A stretch of DNA of 64,000 bases from Trichaptum fuscoviolaceum (taxonomy: Eukaryota > Basidiomycota > Agaricomycetes > Hymenochaetales > Trichaptaceae): the NCBI GenBank assembly GCA_910574455.1, contig CAJSYZ010000007.1:1240001-1304000 (forward strand), given 5' to 3'. The notes below the pieces were generated by a model. That model was not told the DNA's origin. It saw only the letters and a program-made list of their open reading frames with translations, and ran no database searches. Of the stretch, positions 1-11,100 are shown piece by piece (position 1 is the stretch's first letter; every line of letters begins with the position of its first letter). The translations under genes and the position numbers were made by a program.

Positions 1-5
1 ATGCA

Positions 6-994
6 TTGACCCTAAATGTACAGAAGCAAGGACTGTTCTGCTCTGACCTTGTGGTCTCAGTGTTGTCCGTACACATTGTCTTGGCCATGGGTCGGCATAA
101 AATACTGGACAGAAACACCATAGGAAAGCCTATCGGTGCCCTCGCCCTTGCGGCAACAGCGGTATCTACTTTTTTCAGCACTTTATTGTCCTTATTCGCT
201 GATCTTCCCATGGATAGGTCAAGGTTGCCATTGATAAACAGGTGGCTCGGTTGCAAAATATCAAAGAAGAACTTGGCGGCGCTGAGTGGTATTTCACTAG
301 CGCTCTGTGGCAACCTCATACGGACGACTATGTTAACTTGTTGTCAAATCCCTCTTTCTTCACTGAATCAAACTGGGAAAAGGTTCGATCCCGCCTCCTA
401 GCTTACGATGCCAGTACAGATATCGATACGAGAAAGAACACCGAACTTGTTGGATCGGGTATCACTGGCAGGGACTTCTCCTTGTATTTTGACGTTATAG
501 ATGCAGATTCGACCTGCGAAAAAGCGTATGACGAAGACGCTGATAATTGGGAAGACGGAACCGACGGAACCGACAATAAGGGCGAAGAGCGTGAGGTGGC
601 TGAGTATAGAGGCGAGGTGGAAGGTGATGCAGAGGACGAGCATGCTAATGCTGAGGGTGACGACAACCTGAGTGAGAGCGGGGACGAGGGAGTTGACAAG
701 ATTGAGTGCAAGGGCAATGATGACGGCGAGGGCGATGACGACGGCGAGGGCGATGACGACGGCAAGGGCGATGACGACGGCGAGGGCGATGACGACGGCG
801 AGGGCGATGACGACAGCGAGGGCGATGACGACGGCGAGGGCGAGGACAACGGCGAGGACAACGGCGAGGGCGACGGCGAGGACGAGGGCAAGGGCGAGGG
901 CAAGGACAAGGACAAGGATTTAGGTGGAGATGGTGATCATGAGGAGGACGACGCTTCAAAATGGGATTCGGCTACGGACTGCGTAGACTTCTAA
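6..994 (+). CDS. Uncharacterised acidic-tailed protein, 5' end uncertain
   Basis: The reading frame enters from the window edge. It contains an NTIGKPIGALALAATA segment and then a plausible intron (162-241, GTATCT...ACAG) that joins in phase to an exon at 242-994. The second exon starts with about 100 residues of mixed composition, including FFTESNWEKVRSRLL. It then becomes almost entirely Asp/Glu/Gly, built from GDDDGE repeats, and ends at a stop at 995. A long acidic repeat tail suggests a nuclear or nucleic-acid-associated protein, but I do not recognise the family. The NTIGKPIGALALAATA segment vaguely recalls uncharacterised Agaricomycete ORFs, from memory only. The true start probably lies upstream of the window or in another exon. 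It could also be a decaying copy. Confidence 0.4.
713..918 (+). repeat. Acidic-coding minisatellite, 18-bp unit
   Basis: About seven tandem copies of the 18-mer GGCGAGGGCGATGACGAC run from 713 to about 840. They are followed by shorter 6- and 12-bp derivatives (GAGGACAACGGC, GGCAAGGGC) to about 918. In the sense frame this encodes GEGDDD repeats. The unit length is a multiple of three and lacks stop codons in most frames, so several frames stay open here and produce shadow ORFs on both strands. Confidence 0.85.
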
Positions 995-2139
995 GGGCAA
1001 ATCAATCACTAGTGAGCCTCTTCTTTTCGTTTCTGTCCGTGCGCTCAACATTATATTACCATCGACTCGCAGAGCAGTCTTCGATTCTGCATGTTCTTTG
1101 GCGTAGCAGTAGAAACAAAGGCACGGCAGCGAAATGTGGCCTGCCACTGCCTGTCACGGAAGAGGTTCAGGATAATGTCGTGGCGGATCCCATGATAGCG
1201 ACTGCTATGCTTAGTCTTGCGTAAATGACTGATGTACTTAAACGCTGAGGCACTGATAGCTACATAATGTTGTCTTATATATTTCTGATGCAATGAAATA
1301 CTTGGATCGTTCTTATGCACTTAGACTCTTGAGCACTGCAATTTGTCTTACAACACTTGTCTACTGCTGTAATTAAAGGATGATACACTGGAGCACTGGG
1401 GTGCAGAATGCCTGAAACACTTAGAGCACTGATTCAGCCATCTTTCCTTATTTAAGCCAGCCCGCACTTATTTCAGCCAACTTGTCCTGAATAATGGGAG
1501 GACATGCATGAATAAGTAAAGCTTGCCTTATTTAAGACTTCAGTCTCTCAGGACGTTTAAGTAACACTTAAGTCACTTTCAGCAGAAAGTAGATGCATAC
1601 ATCTTCGTCCCTTTCAAATGCCGGGTTGCCGAGCGCATTTTGAATCCTCGCCATACCACCGATTTACCCACGCCATTCGTACGATTTCAAGTTGTAGACG
1701 ACTGTCTAACGTTACTACCGAACGAACCGTTCATTTCCACCATTAGTTCCATCTATACGCTTTGTCAAATAACAGAACTCATCTCGCACACTATCCATTT
1801 ATTACTTCTATTTGACTGAAGACTATGAGATACACGACCTTTCACGACTACGAAAACATAAGGGATTAATGATGATGGTAGTTTTGGCAAACTATGAAAA
1901 AGGTAGGTGTGTTGATTCACCATCATTTATGTCAGAAACTCAGGTCGCATATTCTTAATTTAAAGAACACTGAACGATATATTCGGTTTCAGCCCTCGCC
2001 ACAATTGCACAACTCAGCATTGCATTTCAACTAACAAACAATGCCATTGTAAAATAGTCCGAAGATGAGGAATAAAGACAAGATTAGCAGTCAACATGAG
2101 TCATATCGTAGCAAGTCGTCAAATCATGAAGGTCTACGT
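995..2139. other. Intergenic, no gene seen
   Basis: About 1.1 kb of AT-moderate sequence between the acidic-repeat gene and the Kre9-like gene. Only short unconvincing reading frames are present, with no recognisable protein motif, RNA gene or long repeat. Confidence 0.5.
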
Positions 2140-2685
2140 CTATGCCGTTGTCGTGTCGTTCGGTGCAGCGTAGATAACGAACGCCGGGCTGAATGCACCC
2201 TCGTCTGTAGACGATGTATCTGCCTTCACTGAAAGGGAGTGAGTGCGCGAACTAAATAAGCAAATTGTGACTGGCTTACAAACGATCTGATAGTTGCTGC
2301 CGTTGGTAACATTCGGGGCCTGGATCTCAATGTGACCGAGACTGAGCGAAAAGTTCTGCGTGATGGGAGTAGCTGAAAGAGACTGTGAGCGAAGAATTCG
2401 CGAGCGGATAAAGTTTTACTTACAGTTGTCAGCGAGCGCGCCCATCTCCGCGAGGTAAATCGCAGTGTTAACGATTGCTCCGCAAGTGGGAGGCTCAATG
2501 CCGGACGTGTTCCAGGTTACATTGTGGATGGAGCCGACGGACCAGACAGTGCCGAGGTGAGGGTAGAGGACACTGGGGTCGGTGGTGGCACGCTTCGTGA
2601 GACTTGATGACCAGAAGCTGAAGCCACCTTGAGCGAGAGCCGGAACAGCGCCGACAGCGAGCATGGAGAGAATGGCAGACTTCAT
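2140..2685 (-). CDS. Small secreted Kre9/Knh1-like cell-wall protein
   Basis: Three exons on the minus strand: 2424-2685, 2280-2372 and 2140-2228, with clean GTAAG/AG junctions and consistent phase. The product is about 147 residues. It starts with a hydrophobic signal peptide ending near ALAQG. A beta-sandwich-like segment follows, with HLGTVWSVGSIHNVTW, then N-glycosylation sites (NVTN, NVTW) and a terminal FSPAFVIY strand. This order (GTVW...VTWxT...YxIVL...SPxF) is the hallmark of the Kre9/Knh1-like N-terminal domain (Ser-Thr-rich GPI-anchored family). These proteins are implicated in beta-1,6-glucan or wall assembly. No serine-rich tail or GPI signal follows, so this is a short free form. 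A second family member lies at 23998-24590. Confidence 0.8.
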
Positions 2686-2794
2686 CTTAGCGAGATTGAG
2701 TAGAGGAGGGAGGGTGATGAAGGGGGAGCGGTGGGAGCGAAGGGGAGATGGTCGTTGAGGAAGAAGTTGCTGTGGAGAGAAGGAATGCCAGAGG

Positions 2795-2803
2795 CTTTAT
2801 ATC
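2795..2803 (-). promoter_or_regulatory. TATA-like box for the Kre9-like gene
   Basis: The minus strand reads GATATAAAG about 110 bp upstream of the ATG at 2685. This is a plausible fungal TATA distance and it lies in a pyrimidine/purine-skewed leader. Confidence 0.4.
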
Positions 2804-4176
2804 TGCTCCTGTGTCTGCTGGACCAGGCGGTTCGCGAGGTCTCAGAGTCTCACTTCCAGGCGGAAACACAATGTCAGGTAGGACTCTTCGGCCAGTAACA
2901 TTGCGCGCTCGTAGGGGGACTTGGTTTAGGTGCGTGTCATTCCGGTTTGGCCTGTCCGAAGATTATGAGAACTAACACATCCGACGTACACTGTCTATCT
3001 GTTGATCGTCTCGCGGAAGCTGATTCGGTAGTCCCTTACTCGTAAAGGAAATATTTGGAGCTTTTTGGGTGACTTGGTAAAGGTGAGACATCCATCCTCC
3101 CTGAGGTAGTGGCGGGGCAATGACGACAACCGTCTCGGATTGCAATGGTCAGCCACCATAGTCTGTCTCGGAAACTCCTAAGTGTCAGCAGCTTACTCCA
3201 ACCAGCCCAGATTCAGACTGTTCTTGAAACAGGCCGATCAATATTGCCTGGTTCTCATCTTGCGAGTATCATACAAGCCTCGGTTGATATTCACGAAGTC
3301 CTTGGAAGAGAAGAAAATCGAAATACGTCTTCAACCCCTTCATAAGAGGGTGCTTACTCTCAAGAGCTCGCCGTTCGAAGTGCTGTACATTCAGCGCGAG
3401 ACACTGGACTACGGTGGCAGCTTCGGACTTGCTCGAATAATGTCAGCATTGTGAAACTGGTAATTATAGATCAGCTTCATCTTGCTTTAGAGCATTTGCA
3501 ATCTAGTGGTCAAGATTGCACGTTTATTGTAACCGTACAGATTTGATCAGTGTTCATGTTGTCAAATAGCTTGAACTCATGAAATCCGAGAAGCTATCTG
3601 TGATCGGGAACAGTGTCTGTACGTATGTTGAATGTTCTCGACTCTTCAGAAATTTACCCCTCTGAGAGTCTACTAGTAAGCTCTTCAAGAGAAAAGCGCG
3701 GAGCAGGACTTTGTCAACTCTCATTGGGACTCATAATTATCGCACCCGTGTAATCGTGTTCTGTCATACCTTGAGCGGGCCGCAACAACCTATCTCTGAA
3801 CTTCGATGTCGCAAGCATAAAACTATATTGTTTAGACCGATTGCTTGACAGTCATGCAAATTAAGTTCAAGCTGTTCTTTGAAACCCCGACCGCCGGTAT
3901 TTGCCGTAAATATGAAAAGTTCGCGCACTGGCAGCAGTGCACCTTCAAATTTCACACTGATCTCAGAGCCTTAGAGGTCTTCCATCGGGTTTCAAAGTAC
4001 TCCAGCCGGACATATGAACTAACAGAAGACCTAATACTGTATTACTTTTGTTCTTTCATCTGAACTCCTTTCATCAAAACATTTGATCTGACGCACTGAT
4101 CTAATGCCATTGTGCTGCTACATAGCATATCAGCCGCCTATATTACTTGCTACATCTCTCGCCTTTGTTTCGACAA
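2804..4176. other. Intergenic, no gene seen
   Basis: Nearly 1.4 kb with only reading frames under about 95 codons, and none carries a recognisable motif. The right end holds the promoter of the BTB gene. The short hydrophobic or basic frames at 3145-3454 and 3764-4063 look like chance openings. Confidence 0.5.
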
Positions 4177-5288
4177 ATGGATCGTCAAGGGGAGCCATGG
4201 TTTGAAGACGGGAACCTCATACTGCTTACTGAGGATGGCACTGGTTTTCGCATCCATCGCGGTGTACTAGCTCGTCAATCCGAAGTCTTCCAGTCCATGC
4301 TGGAACTTCCACAACCTTCATCATCTGGTATGGACATTGAGATGGAGGATGGATGTCAAGTAGTGCGGATGTACGATAAATGTGTTGAATTGTCGCTTTT
4401 ACTGAAAGCCATTTACGACGGAATGTGAGCTATTCTCCCTCCCAGCTGATCTTGAGCTATTTACTAATTCTGCATTCTCATAGAACATTCCAAAACCGTG
4501 AAATCGAGGACTTCTTTATTCTTGCATCTATTTTGCGGCTTGCGACGAAGTATCTCATTGCCAATCTACGAAGACAGGCCATTGCTTTCCTCACACAGAC
4601 ATGGGCATGTACACTTGCAGGGCATGATTCAATGGTCGAACGCGCTCTCCAAGCACCAACATCTTCTAGCGGGCCTTCGGAACTAAGCTATCCGTATGTT
4701 CACCCTCTTCACGTACTGACGTTGGCAAGAGAGACGAACGTCCGATTGGTGGTCCCCGCCGCTCTATACTTCCTTTCCATTTATCCTTTCTCGGAGCTCC
4801 GTACATGCAACCACCCCAAACTTCTCGCACAGAGTCGTACAGGTCTTCCACGACCGGAAGCTATACTGAACATCGAAGACGTGGGGAATTATACGCTGAT
4901 GTTTCAGTATCGCATCGACGTGATGCTTGATTTCTCTCGCGTATTCTGCGGTGGGCGTCACTCAGAGCCGGGATGTTCGCGTCGCACGCAGGCGACAGGT
5001 TTCCAGGTAGAAGAAGACCCCTGTATGCGCTCTTTCGCTAAGCTAGCATCAAGAGCTTCTCGGTCCTGGTATCCGCGTACCGGTCCATTACGGTGGATGG
5101 TGCAAACTGTTCAGCATCTCGAGGGGGAGGGTGATACTGGCCCTGGATCTGTTTGTAAAACGTGTCGAGAGGCGTTCCGCTCCGACGTAGAAGCCTATCG
5201 TGTTAGAGTATGGGAGGCACTTCCGAATTTAGTTGGGTTTCCAGATTGGCAACAGTTGATTGATGCAGACCTTCCAGTAATGAACTGA
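4177..5288 (+). CDS. BTB/POZ domain protein
   Basis: Two exons, 4177-4424 and 4484-5288, separated by a 59-nt GTGAGC...CATAG intron with a CTAAT branch-like site. The product is 350 residues. The N-terminus follows the BTB pattern: WFEDGNLILLTEDGTGFRIHRGVLARQS (strand-strand-helix with the conserved H-R core at about residues 27-31), then S.VF..ML, LLKAIYDG and an EDFFILASILRLATKYLI helix pair. The C-terminal half has the cysteines and W..L..L helix typical of the large Agaricomycete BTB family, with no kelch or BACK domain visible. BTB proteins of this type are often presumed adaptors, but no substrate can be named. I start at ATG 4177 because it directly precedes the BTB fold. Confidence 0.85.
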
Positions 5289-5620
5289 TATCGAGGTGGG
5301 AGCTGGTGTTTGTAATCTGATAATATTAATGCAGGGAACAGGCGTCATAGTTGAATAGGATTGTGAGCCTGATGCTCGTTAGGTATTGAGGTAGGTCAAA
5401 GGGTCAATTGTTTTAATTTTAATTATATACATGATCATCTTCAAGCTGATGAAGGATAAACAGCCTAAATACCATGACGTAGCATATATGGTTATATCAG
5501 GAGGTTCGAAGCAGTCTCCTAGCCAGCCCTCAGGTGGGAGGCAATCAAAGACCCACTAGCTAGTGACGAGGTTAAGTTGCAGTGCTATGTTTATCACCAA
5601 GGCTTGGAACTGGAGGTTGA
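5289..5620. other. Convergent intergenic spacer
   Basis: About 330 bp between the 3' ends of the BTB gene and the MIT-domain gene. It is AT-rich and presumably holds both polyadenylation regions. No other feature is seen. Confidence 0.5.
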
Positions 5621-6058
5621 TTATAGTCGGGGTTTGAGATAGAAGGGTTGAAGGGTTGGTACGTCGGAACTAGCGCCTCCATTATGAATTTGTCTGAGAA
5701 TATTCAAGCGGTTTGCATAAGTGTCGTGCTGTAAAATCGAAGTAAACAAAAGCCCGCCGAAGAAACAATCCGTCTTAGTGCTCACGATGGACCTTAACCT
5801 CATCAATTCTGTTTGCGCAGCAATACCATTCGCATTGCGCATCATCCTTTCGATGATTTCGTTAAGTAGAGCAACGCTCTCGCTGTAGTACTGGATTGCT
5901 GCGTGAGGATCGGCATTTGTCGAGTCGAGTCTGACTGCTTCTTTGGCAAGCTCCAATGAGCGAGTAAGTGCGCGCTTTGAAGAGGCACGTCCATTATCGT
6001 AGAGACCACTGTGCGATTCTCTCCGTTGATCCCGCTTGTTTGAGCCTCGTGTGACCAT
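5621..6058 (-). CDS. Small MIT-domain protein
   Basis: Two exons, 5786-6058 and 5621-5728, split by a 57-nt intron (5729-5785, GTGAGC...TTACAG). The intron is in frame and free of stops, so retention would add 19 residues. Spliced length is 126 residues. Residues about 26-60 form the MIT (microtubule-interacting and trafficking) helical hairpin: ALTRSLELAKEAVRLD, then AAIQYYSESVALLNEIIERM. Removing the intron restores LRSI-HDTYANRLNILR, the third helix seen in fungal MIT proteins. MIT domains bind ESCRT-III tails, so an endosomal sorting role is a family inference. The very short length leaves no room for an AAA or protease domain. Confidence 0.75.
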   Translation of the reverse strand: MVTRGSNKRDQRRESHSGLYDNGRASSKRALTRSLELAKEAVRLDSTNADPHAAIQYYSESVALLNEIIERMMRNANGIAAQTELMRLRSIVSTKTDCFFGGLLFTSILQHDTYANRLNILRQIHNGGASSDVPTLQPFYLKPRL

Positions 6059-6395
6059 CAGTGCTGACAGTAGTTATGCCAGAGCGATTCGCTGCTTGCG
6101 ATTACAGGCGGAGAGGCGGCTTGAGAGTTTGTAGTTACTGGTTGAATTTGCTCGTTGAGTAGACGAGTATTGCTCTGGCTCGGACAGTCACAAGGTGTGT
6201 CGGAGATGTGATCGCATCAGTGCCTCTTTGACAAAAATAACCCTTCAAGTTGTATTATGGTGAAGATATTACCCAAATCAATCAGTCGTCAGGGAGATCT
6301 AAACTGTTCTTCACACTGAAAACAGCGCTTGAGCCATGAATAAATCTTCGCCAAAGCATATTTTCAAAAAGATCCCACTATGTGCTTCTCCAAAA
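6059..6395. other. Intergenic spacer
   Basis: About 340 bp between the MIT gene promoter side and the 3' end of the pectinesterase gene. No reading frame or repeat worth naming. Confidence 0.5.
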
Positions 6396-8070
6396 TCAAT
6401 GCACATACGTAAAATCAATCCACTTCGGCGTCTCCAGAAACACCTTCTTAATGGTGAAACCTTTTGCCTGTGCGTCCGTAAGGATGTGGTCGGAAACACG
6501 CTGAGAGGTGTTTGCCCCAGGTCCTGTGGATTGCGAGTCGTTCATCTAATCTGCCTTCACGAAATACGCACAGACCCTAAATGACTCACCATAGTTGTCA
6601 TACTCTGCATAGAACGTCGTGTTCATAATTACCGGTCTTTAGGATGAGTGATAAATATAAGTGTATTGTCACTGGAGTATGAGGAATATGCCCTACCTGG
6701 CAGAGCTAAAGGGTGTCCACCCCACAGGCTGGATGGTGTCATCCATGAATGTCTTTAGATATACAGTTGTCGCAAGGTCATTCCAAGGTCTGCCTGATAA
6801 CAATGAGCCTAACATACTTCTTATTAAGAGTGACGTCTCGGACTAACCTAGGAAGCATTTCCCTTCGATGTCAAGAGTAGCATTAGCATCCGGAGACTGC
6901 AAATTTCAGACCTATAAGCAAACGAGCGACCACGATTCCAAAGTGAGTACTCACGCGGATAATTCTTGAGTTCGATATATACGCTCCATATCTATTACCT
7001 GGTGCGTCGGTGAGGTTTGTTCCCTTCCACGCGACAATGCCACCTCCGCATGCGCGATTGGCTAGAGTTATGTTCTCAAACCAGCTGAAAGGTGAAAGTC
7101 AGTTAAAGAAGTAGTATCGCATATCGGAATCAACACTGACGCAGTGCCGAATCCAAACAGATCTACAAAGTCAGAAGTCAGGAACGAGGTACGGGGGTGT
7201 AGAGGTTAAAGTAAGAATATACAGTCAGTTTGTCCGAAGATGATACTATCGACAACATAAGTGCTGCCATTGCGTCCGGTGTACCATGTATCTTGATAAC
7301 TCGCAAATGTGCAACCGTAGAACGACGCATTAGCGTAGGAGATGTCGGTCACCAGCGCTTGTGATATTGCGAAGTTCGCCTGAACTCCAATCAGTTTTGT
7401 CTAGCGTACCACGGCTTTGCGTATGCTTACTGCGCGATTTTGGAAGTCGATGTTATATGCTTTGAAGTCCGTATTTCCGAAGAGAGGCTGGAGGGGAGCG
7501 CCAGTCGGACCAGCCCCAATGAGCGACGCATTGAATGAAGGTGCAACGAGTAGGACGGCAGATTGCGCATCGTCCATTCCGGTCTGCACAAAGCTATCGT
7601 TCCAGATTTGTACGAGATTTCTGGTTGAAGCATTAGATGCTGGTGAAAGTGCCTTTTCATTCAGCTGACCCTGGGATTGGAAGGACACATTAGCGGACAC
7701 TACATATACAATAGTTGTAAAGGACTCACCAGGAGTGTGAGAGGCCCAGAGCGAGTCACATTGACGGTTTCATGGTACTCCCCCTCCCCAATCAGGATGT
7801 AAGCTTGCCCCTTTTCCGGTCTGCCCTACAACCATCAGCTAGCTTTAAGGGTATACACGGAGGTGTATCGCACAATGAGATTACAGCATCTTGCACGCTG
7901 TTGAAGTGCGCGCGACGATCCGTGGCCGAGACAAAAATGGTGCCCTTCGGACATCCTAGCGTCGGGGAGATGCTTGCCGGTTTCTGGAGTTGACAAGCCA
8001 AGAAAGCAGGCGAAAGTGCGAGCGTGTAGCTGACGAGAGTAAGAAACACGAATGCCTTTTTGCAAAACAT
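6396..8070 (-). CDS. Pectinesterase (pectin methylesterase, CE8), secreted
   Basis: Ten exons on the minus strand: 7874-8070, 7730-7820, 7431-7670, 7223-7379, 7141-7162, 6955-7084, 6848-6896, 6697-6793, 6590-6636 and 6396-6523. All phases agree and the product is 385 residues. A signal peptide opens it (MFCKKAFVFLTLVSY...). The CE8 signature blocks appear in order: GEGEYHETV, SQAL, YQDTW (Asp206, general acid/base), QTDYLFG (Asp228, nucleophile) and LGRPWND (Arg297). It ends ETPKWIDFTYVH, as in other fungal enzymes. The enzyme demethylates pectin homogalacturonan outside the cell and prepares it for lyases and polygalacturonases. All catalytic residues are present. No other pectin gene is adjacent. 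The 22-nt fifth exon is unusually short. Confidence 0.93.
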
Positions 8071-8115
8071 CTTTAGCGAAGGGAGTGGGGAGCCAACCAA
8101 GATCGTCGATGACGA

Positions 8116-8125
8116 GAATATATAC
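8116..8125 (-). promoter_or_regulatory. TATA-like box for pectinesterase
   Basis: The minus strand reads GTATATATTC about 46-55 bp upstream of the ATG at 8070. It is the only strong TATA-like run in the proximal upstream sequence. Confidence 0.35.
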
Positions 8126-11100
8126 ATAAATTGAGCATACCTGCCTTCGGAAACACAAATTAACACTTGAACGCCTGTGTCGAGAACTGGCGGCCCGCTG
8201 ATTGAATGAATGGCGTTCCCGAATTCAATGGGCCAATCCACGTTGGGGAAACAAGCGCATGATCGTCACGACGTCAGCTTCATCGCCAGATATGGTCAGG
8301 AACTTGCAGCGGGCCGCCTTGCATTTCCGGTTCTGTTAGATATATAAAGTGAGCTTTCCATAAGCTGCCCATAATTACATCCGGGTGTCATGGGGTTGGA
8401 AAGCACGAGAGATATCGATTTTCATCCCAGCGTCCAGATATGTTTTTGCAAATTTGATAACGCGGTATAGTTGGAACGACCATGTAAAGATTATGACAGA
8501 TTTGATTGTTAGGCTTTTAGGATTGAGGAGTTAGAGCACTTTTAGTCAAGATTCAAAGTTTGGCTGTTTGGCTGTCGTGGATACTAACAAAGTTGTGTTC
8601 AAGTTGTCGCGGACGCGTCAACAATAAAGTATCGGCGCGCCGGTGGCGCCGTGAGAAAGTGTACAGTTCGCAATGTCGTTGCTCGGATGTCGCTTTCTTT
8701 CGCTACCACCACAATGATGTCTCACTGCAATCTTCTGACTGTCGTCCGCAAAATGTCAGTGCGGAATCTTGTGTTGAACTGTTTCATAAAATCTCAGATA
8801 TATCCGAGGAAGAAGTACAAAGTCGTACGACTTATGCAGTGTAATATTGAAGACAAGACAAAACTTGTGGTATCTTGGTTGCACTAAGGTCCGCATCATA
8901 CTGCACATTCCTCCGGATTCACAGAGATTTTAGGTTTTGTCCAACGTCAAGTTGATGCCAGTGGGTGTTTGTGGTGCGGTATTTTCAAAAGCTTGCTCTG
9001 GAATGGAACCAGGTCACGTCTGTGGAACGGGAACCTCTTGGGCTAGGAGAATCTGACAACAAAATGACTGGACAACGCGCTCTTTATATTCTTGAAGTTT
9101 CCTTGTATCCGAGTCATTGACAACGCTCGATGATGTGATGTTTGGTTCGAAGTCATTCGAACCACTCGGCAAGTCGTCTCGCCACGATGTGTGCCGATAG
9201 GATTTGCGTATGCGGGACCCCGGACACTCGGGCTATAGAAGTGAGTTAATCCGTTCATGGTGAACTGTAAAGATGAGACTTCTGAAAACATATCTTTTAC
9301 TACACAATCTCGCCGGCTACCTTAGGCGTCATGTACTCTCGTACGCAGGGACTTGTCAATACATATAAAAGTCCGCACTTGCATTGATGGAAGAGCGAGC
9401 ATCTCTTTGTCAGATGTCTTGGCAAAAACTTGTACGAAATAATGCTGCCTTTCATAAATTGGAATACAATACTCATGCCGACGGACTTCTCTTACGGCCT
9501 TTGACTAGTAGTACTTAGTCTGGGCCTGCTCAGATGGTGATTTGCTTGCAAAGGACAGCCGAACGCTCGTTCCATTTTTGCCTCGAGTCCTTTATTAACT
9601 GTATAGAAACACACCGACTTTGATCCAGGCCTTGGCTCTAGCCTGTGTAAATTTGTTGGTGAGACGATTAGGTAGGTTCCGCAGCTCCTCACATTCGAGT
9701 AGTTTGTTGTCACTCATACAAAGAAGTGTCTTATCAGCCAACGTCACGAACTTCATTGCCGGTTTTGTCGGTACTCTTCTCTCGCGAACCGAACTCGTTG
9801 CACGATCAGTGAACGAGTGTCCATCTTTCGGCCATCTCGGCCGCACCCTTACAAGCATTCTCGCGATCCTCGATGCCGAGGAAAATTTTTGAAGTAATCG
9901 AAGGTATGTTTTGGTTCCCATTTGTTTTCAAAGAAGCAGCAAGAAATCATTGTTCGTTATTTTTTGAACAGGTGACTTTTGCTAAGAGACTGAGCCGTGC
10001 CGCGAATGTGAACTAGACTCCCACAGAGTCGCGATGCGAGGCACCGGATCGAGGAATAATAGGTCCCTTGATAAAGTGAATTCTCCTTAGTAACCTTATG
10101 GACGACACCGGCATACTGCTATATTCTATCTCTCCTATCTTGGATGGATTCCCAACAATGTGCAACTCGCGCCTATAAGGGACGGCCTCATTCTCGCCTC
10201 ATTCTGCAGAAGCACGAACACGGAGCATGCGCGAAGCCGTGGAGAGGAGGGACCGTATGAAGTACGTTTATTTGTGTCCTTCTCCAGGGTAGCCCACTGA
10301 AAGACCGCTTCGGATAGGTAAGGCGGAAAGATGCGTTTCAGGCTTAAGGCTGCCGAGAACAGCACGTCAGGTTCACTGTAATGCACTTACCCGGCCTAAG
10401 AACACACAGGGAACATTCACCCTACCCCGATTGTCGGCCTCGATCCGTCACCATCACTTAATGGAATAAAGAGAAGGGGTCTAATAGAGATCTCACAGGG
10501 CACGAGAATGCCGCGCAAACACCTTTCCTGCAATATACCTGTTGGGCCCAGTGCCCAATACTATCACGTACTCGACATGCCACGAACGGCTGACAGTCCC
10601 TCATCGAACGCTTGCGCCCCCACTTCGAGTTCTTATGTTCCCCTTCTGTCGACTATACCATCCGCCCCCCATCCGCAGCACATCAGCTGCCCTCTGCCTC
10701 TGTGTGCTTATCAAGTCATGCCACTCGATAGCACTTCGCATCTACGCTACCAGCCGCATCATTTTCCCCTCCAGATTTGCCGAATGCCCCGCAATGTTTC
10801 CACCATCTTAAGGGCTTATTCAAAGAACGACGAAAGGTCTTCAATTCGTTCTTGTGGATGCCACGATGAAGAAAGATCCAGATGGACGGCGAAAATGGCG
10901 AGCTGAGCAGGGATTAATGAGTGGAGTGGGTGCGGTTCTCAATTAGAAATGTCGGTTCTTATTACTTCGAAGGCACGTACTGGTCGCCAGCCCCTTTCCC
11001 TGCTGTTGCTAAGCCCCGTGGTCATTCTGCCCGAGTCACACACTCACATTTTGCTCCCAGATGCTTTCAGCAATTCAGCGTATCATTTGGGACACCACTT

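Noticed and set aside
713..918. CRISPR-like array from the regular short repeats
   Set aside because: The units are contiguous 18-mers without unique spacers in a eukaryotic coding context, so this is a minisatellite.
403..959. Ser/Pro-rich and Arg/Pro-rich frames antisense to the acidic repeat
   Set aside because: They exist only because the 18-bp repeat lacks stops in most registers. There is no start context, motif or exon partner.
9595..9921. Minus-strand frame with LRNLPNRLTNKFTQARAKAW
   Set aside because: The composition looks protein-like, but I found no neighbouring exons, no splice support and no family. Not enough to annotate.
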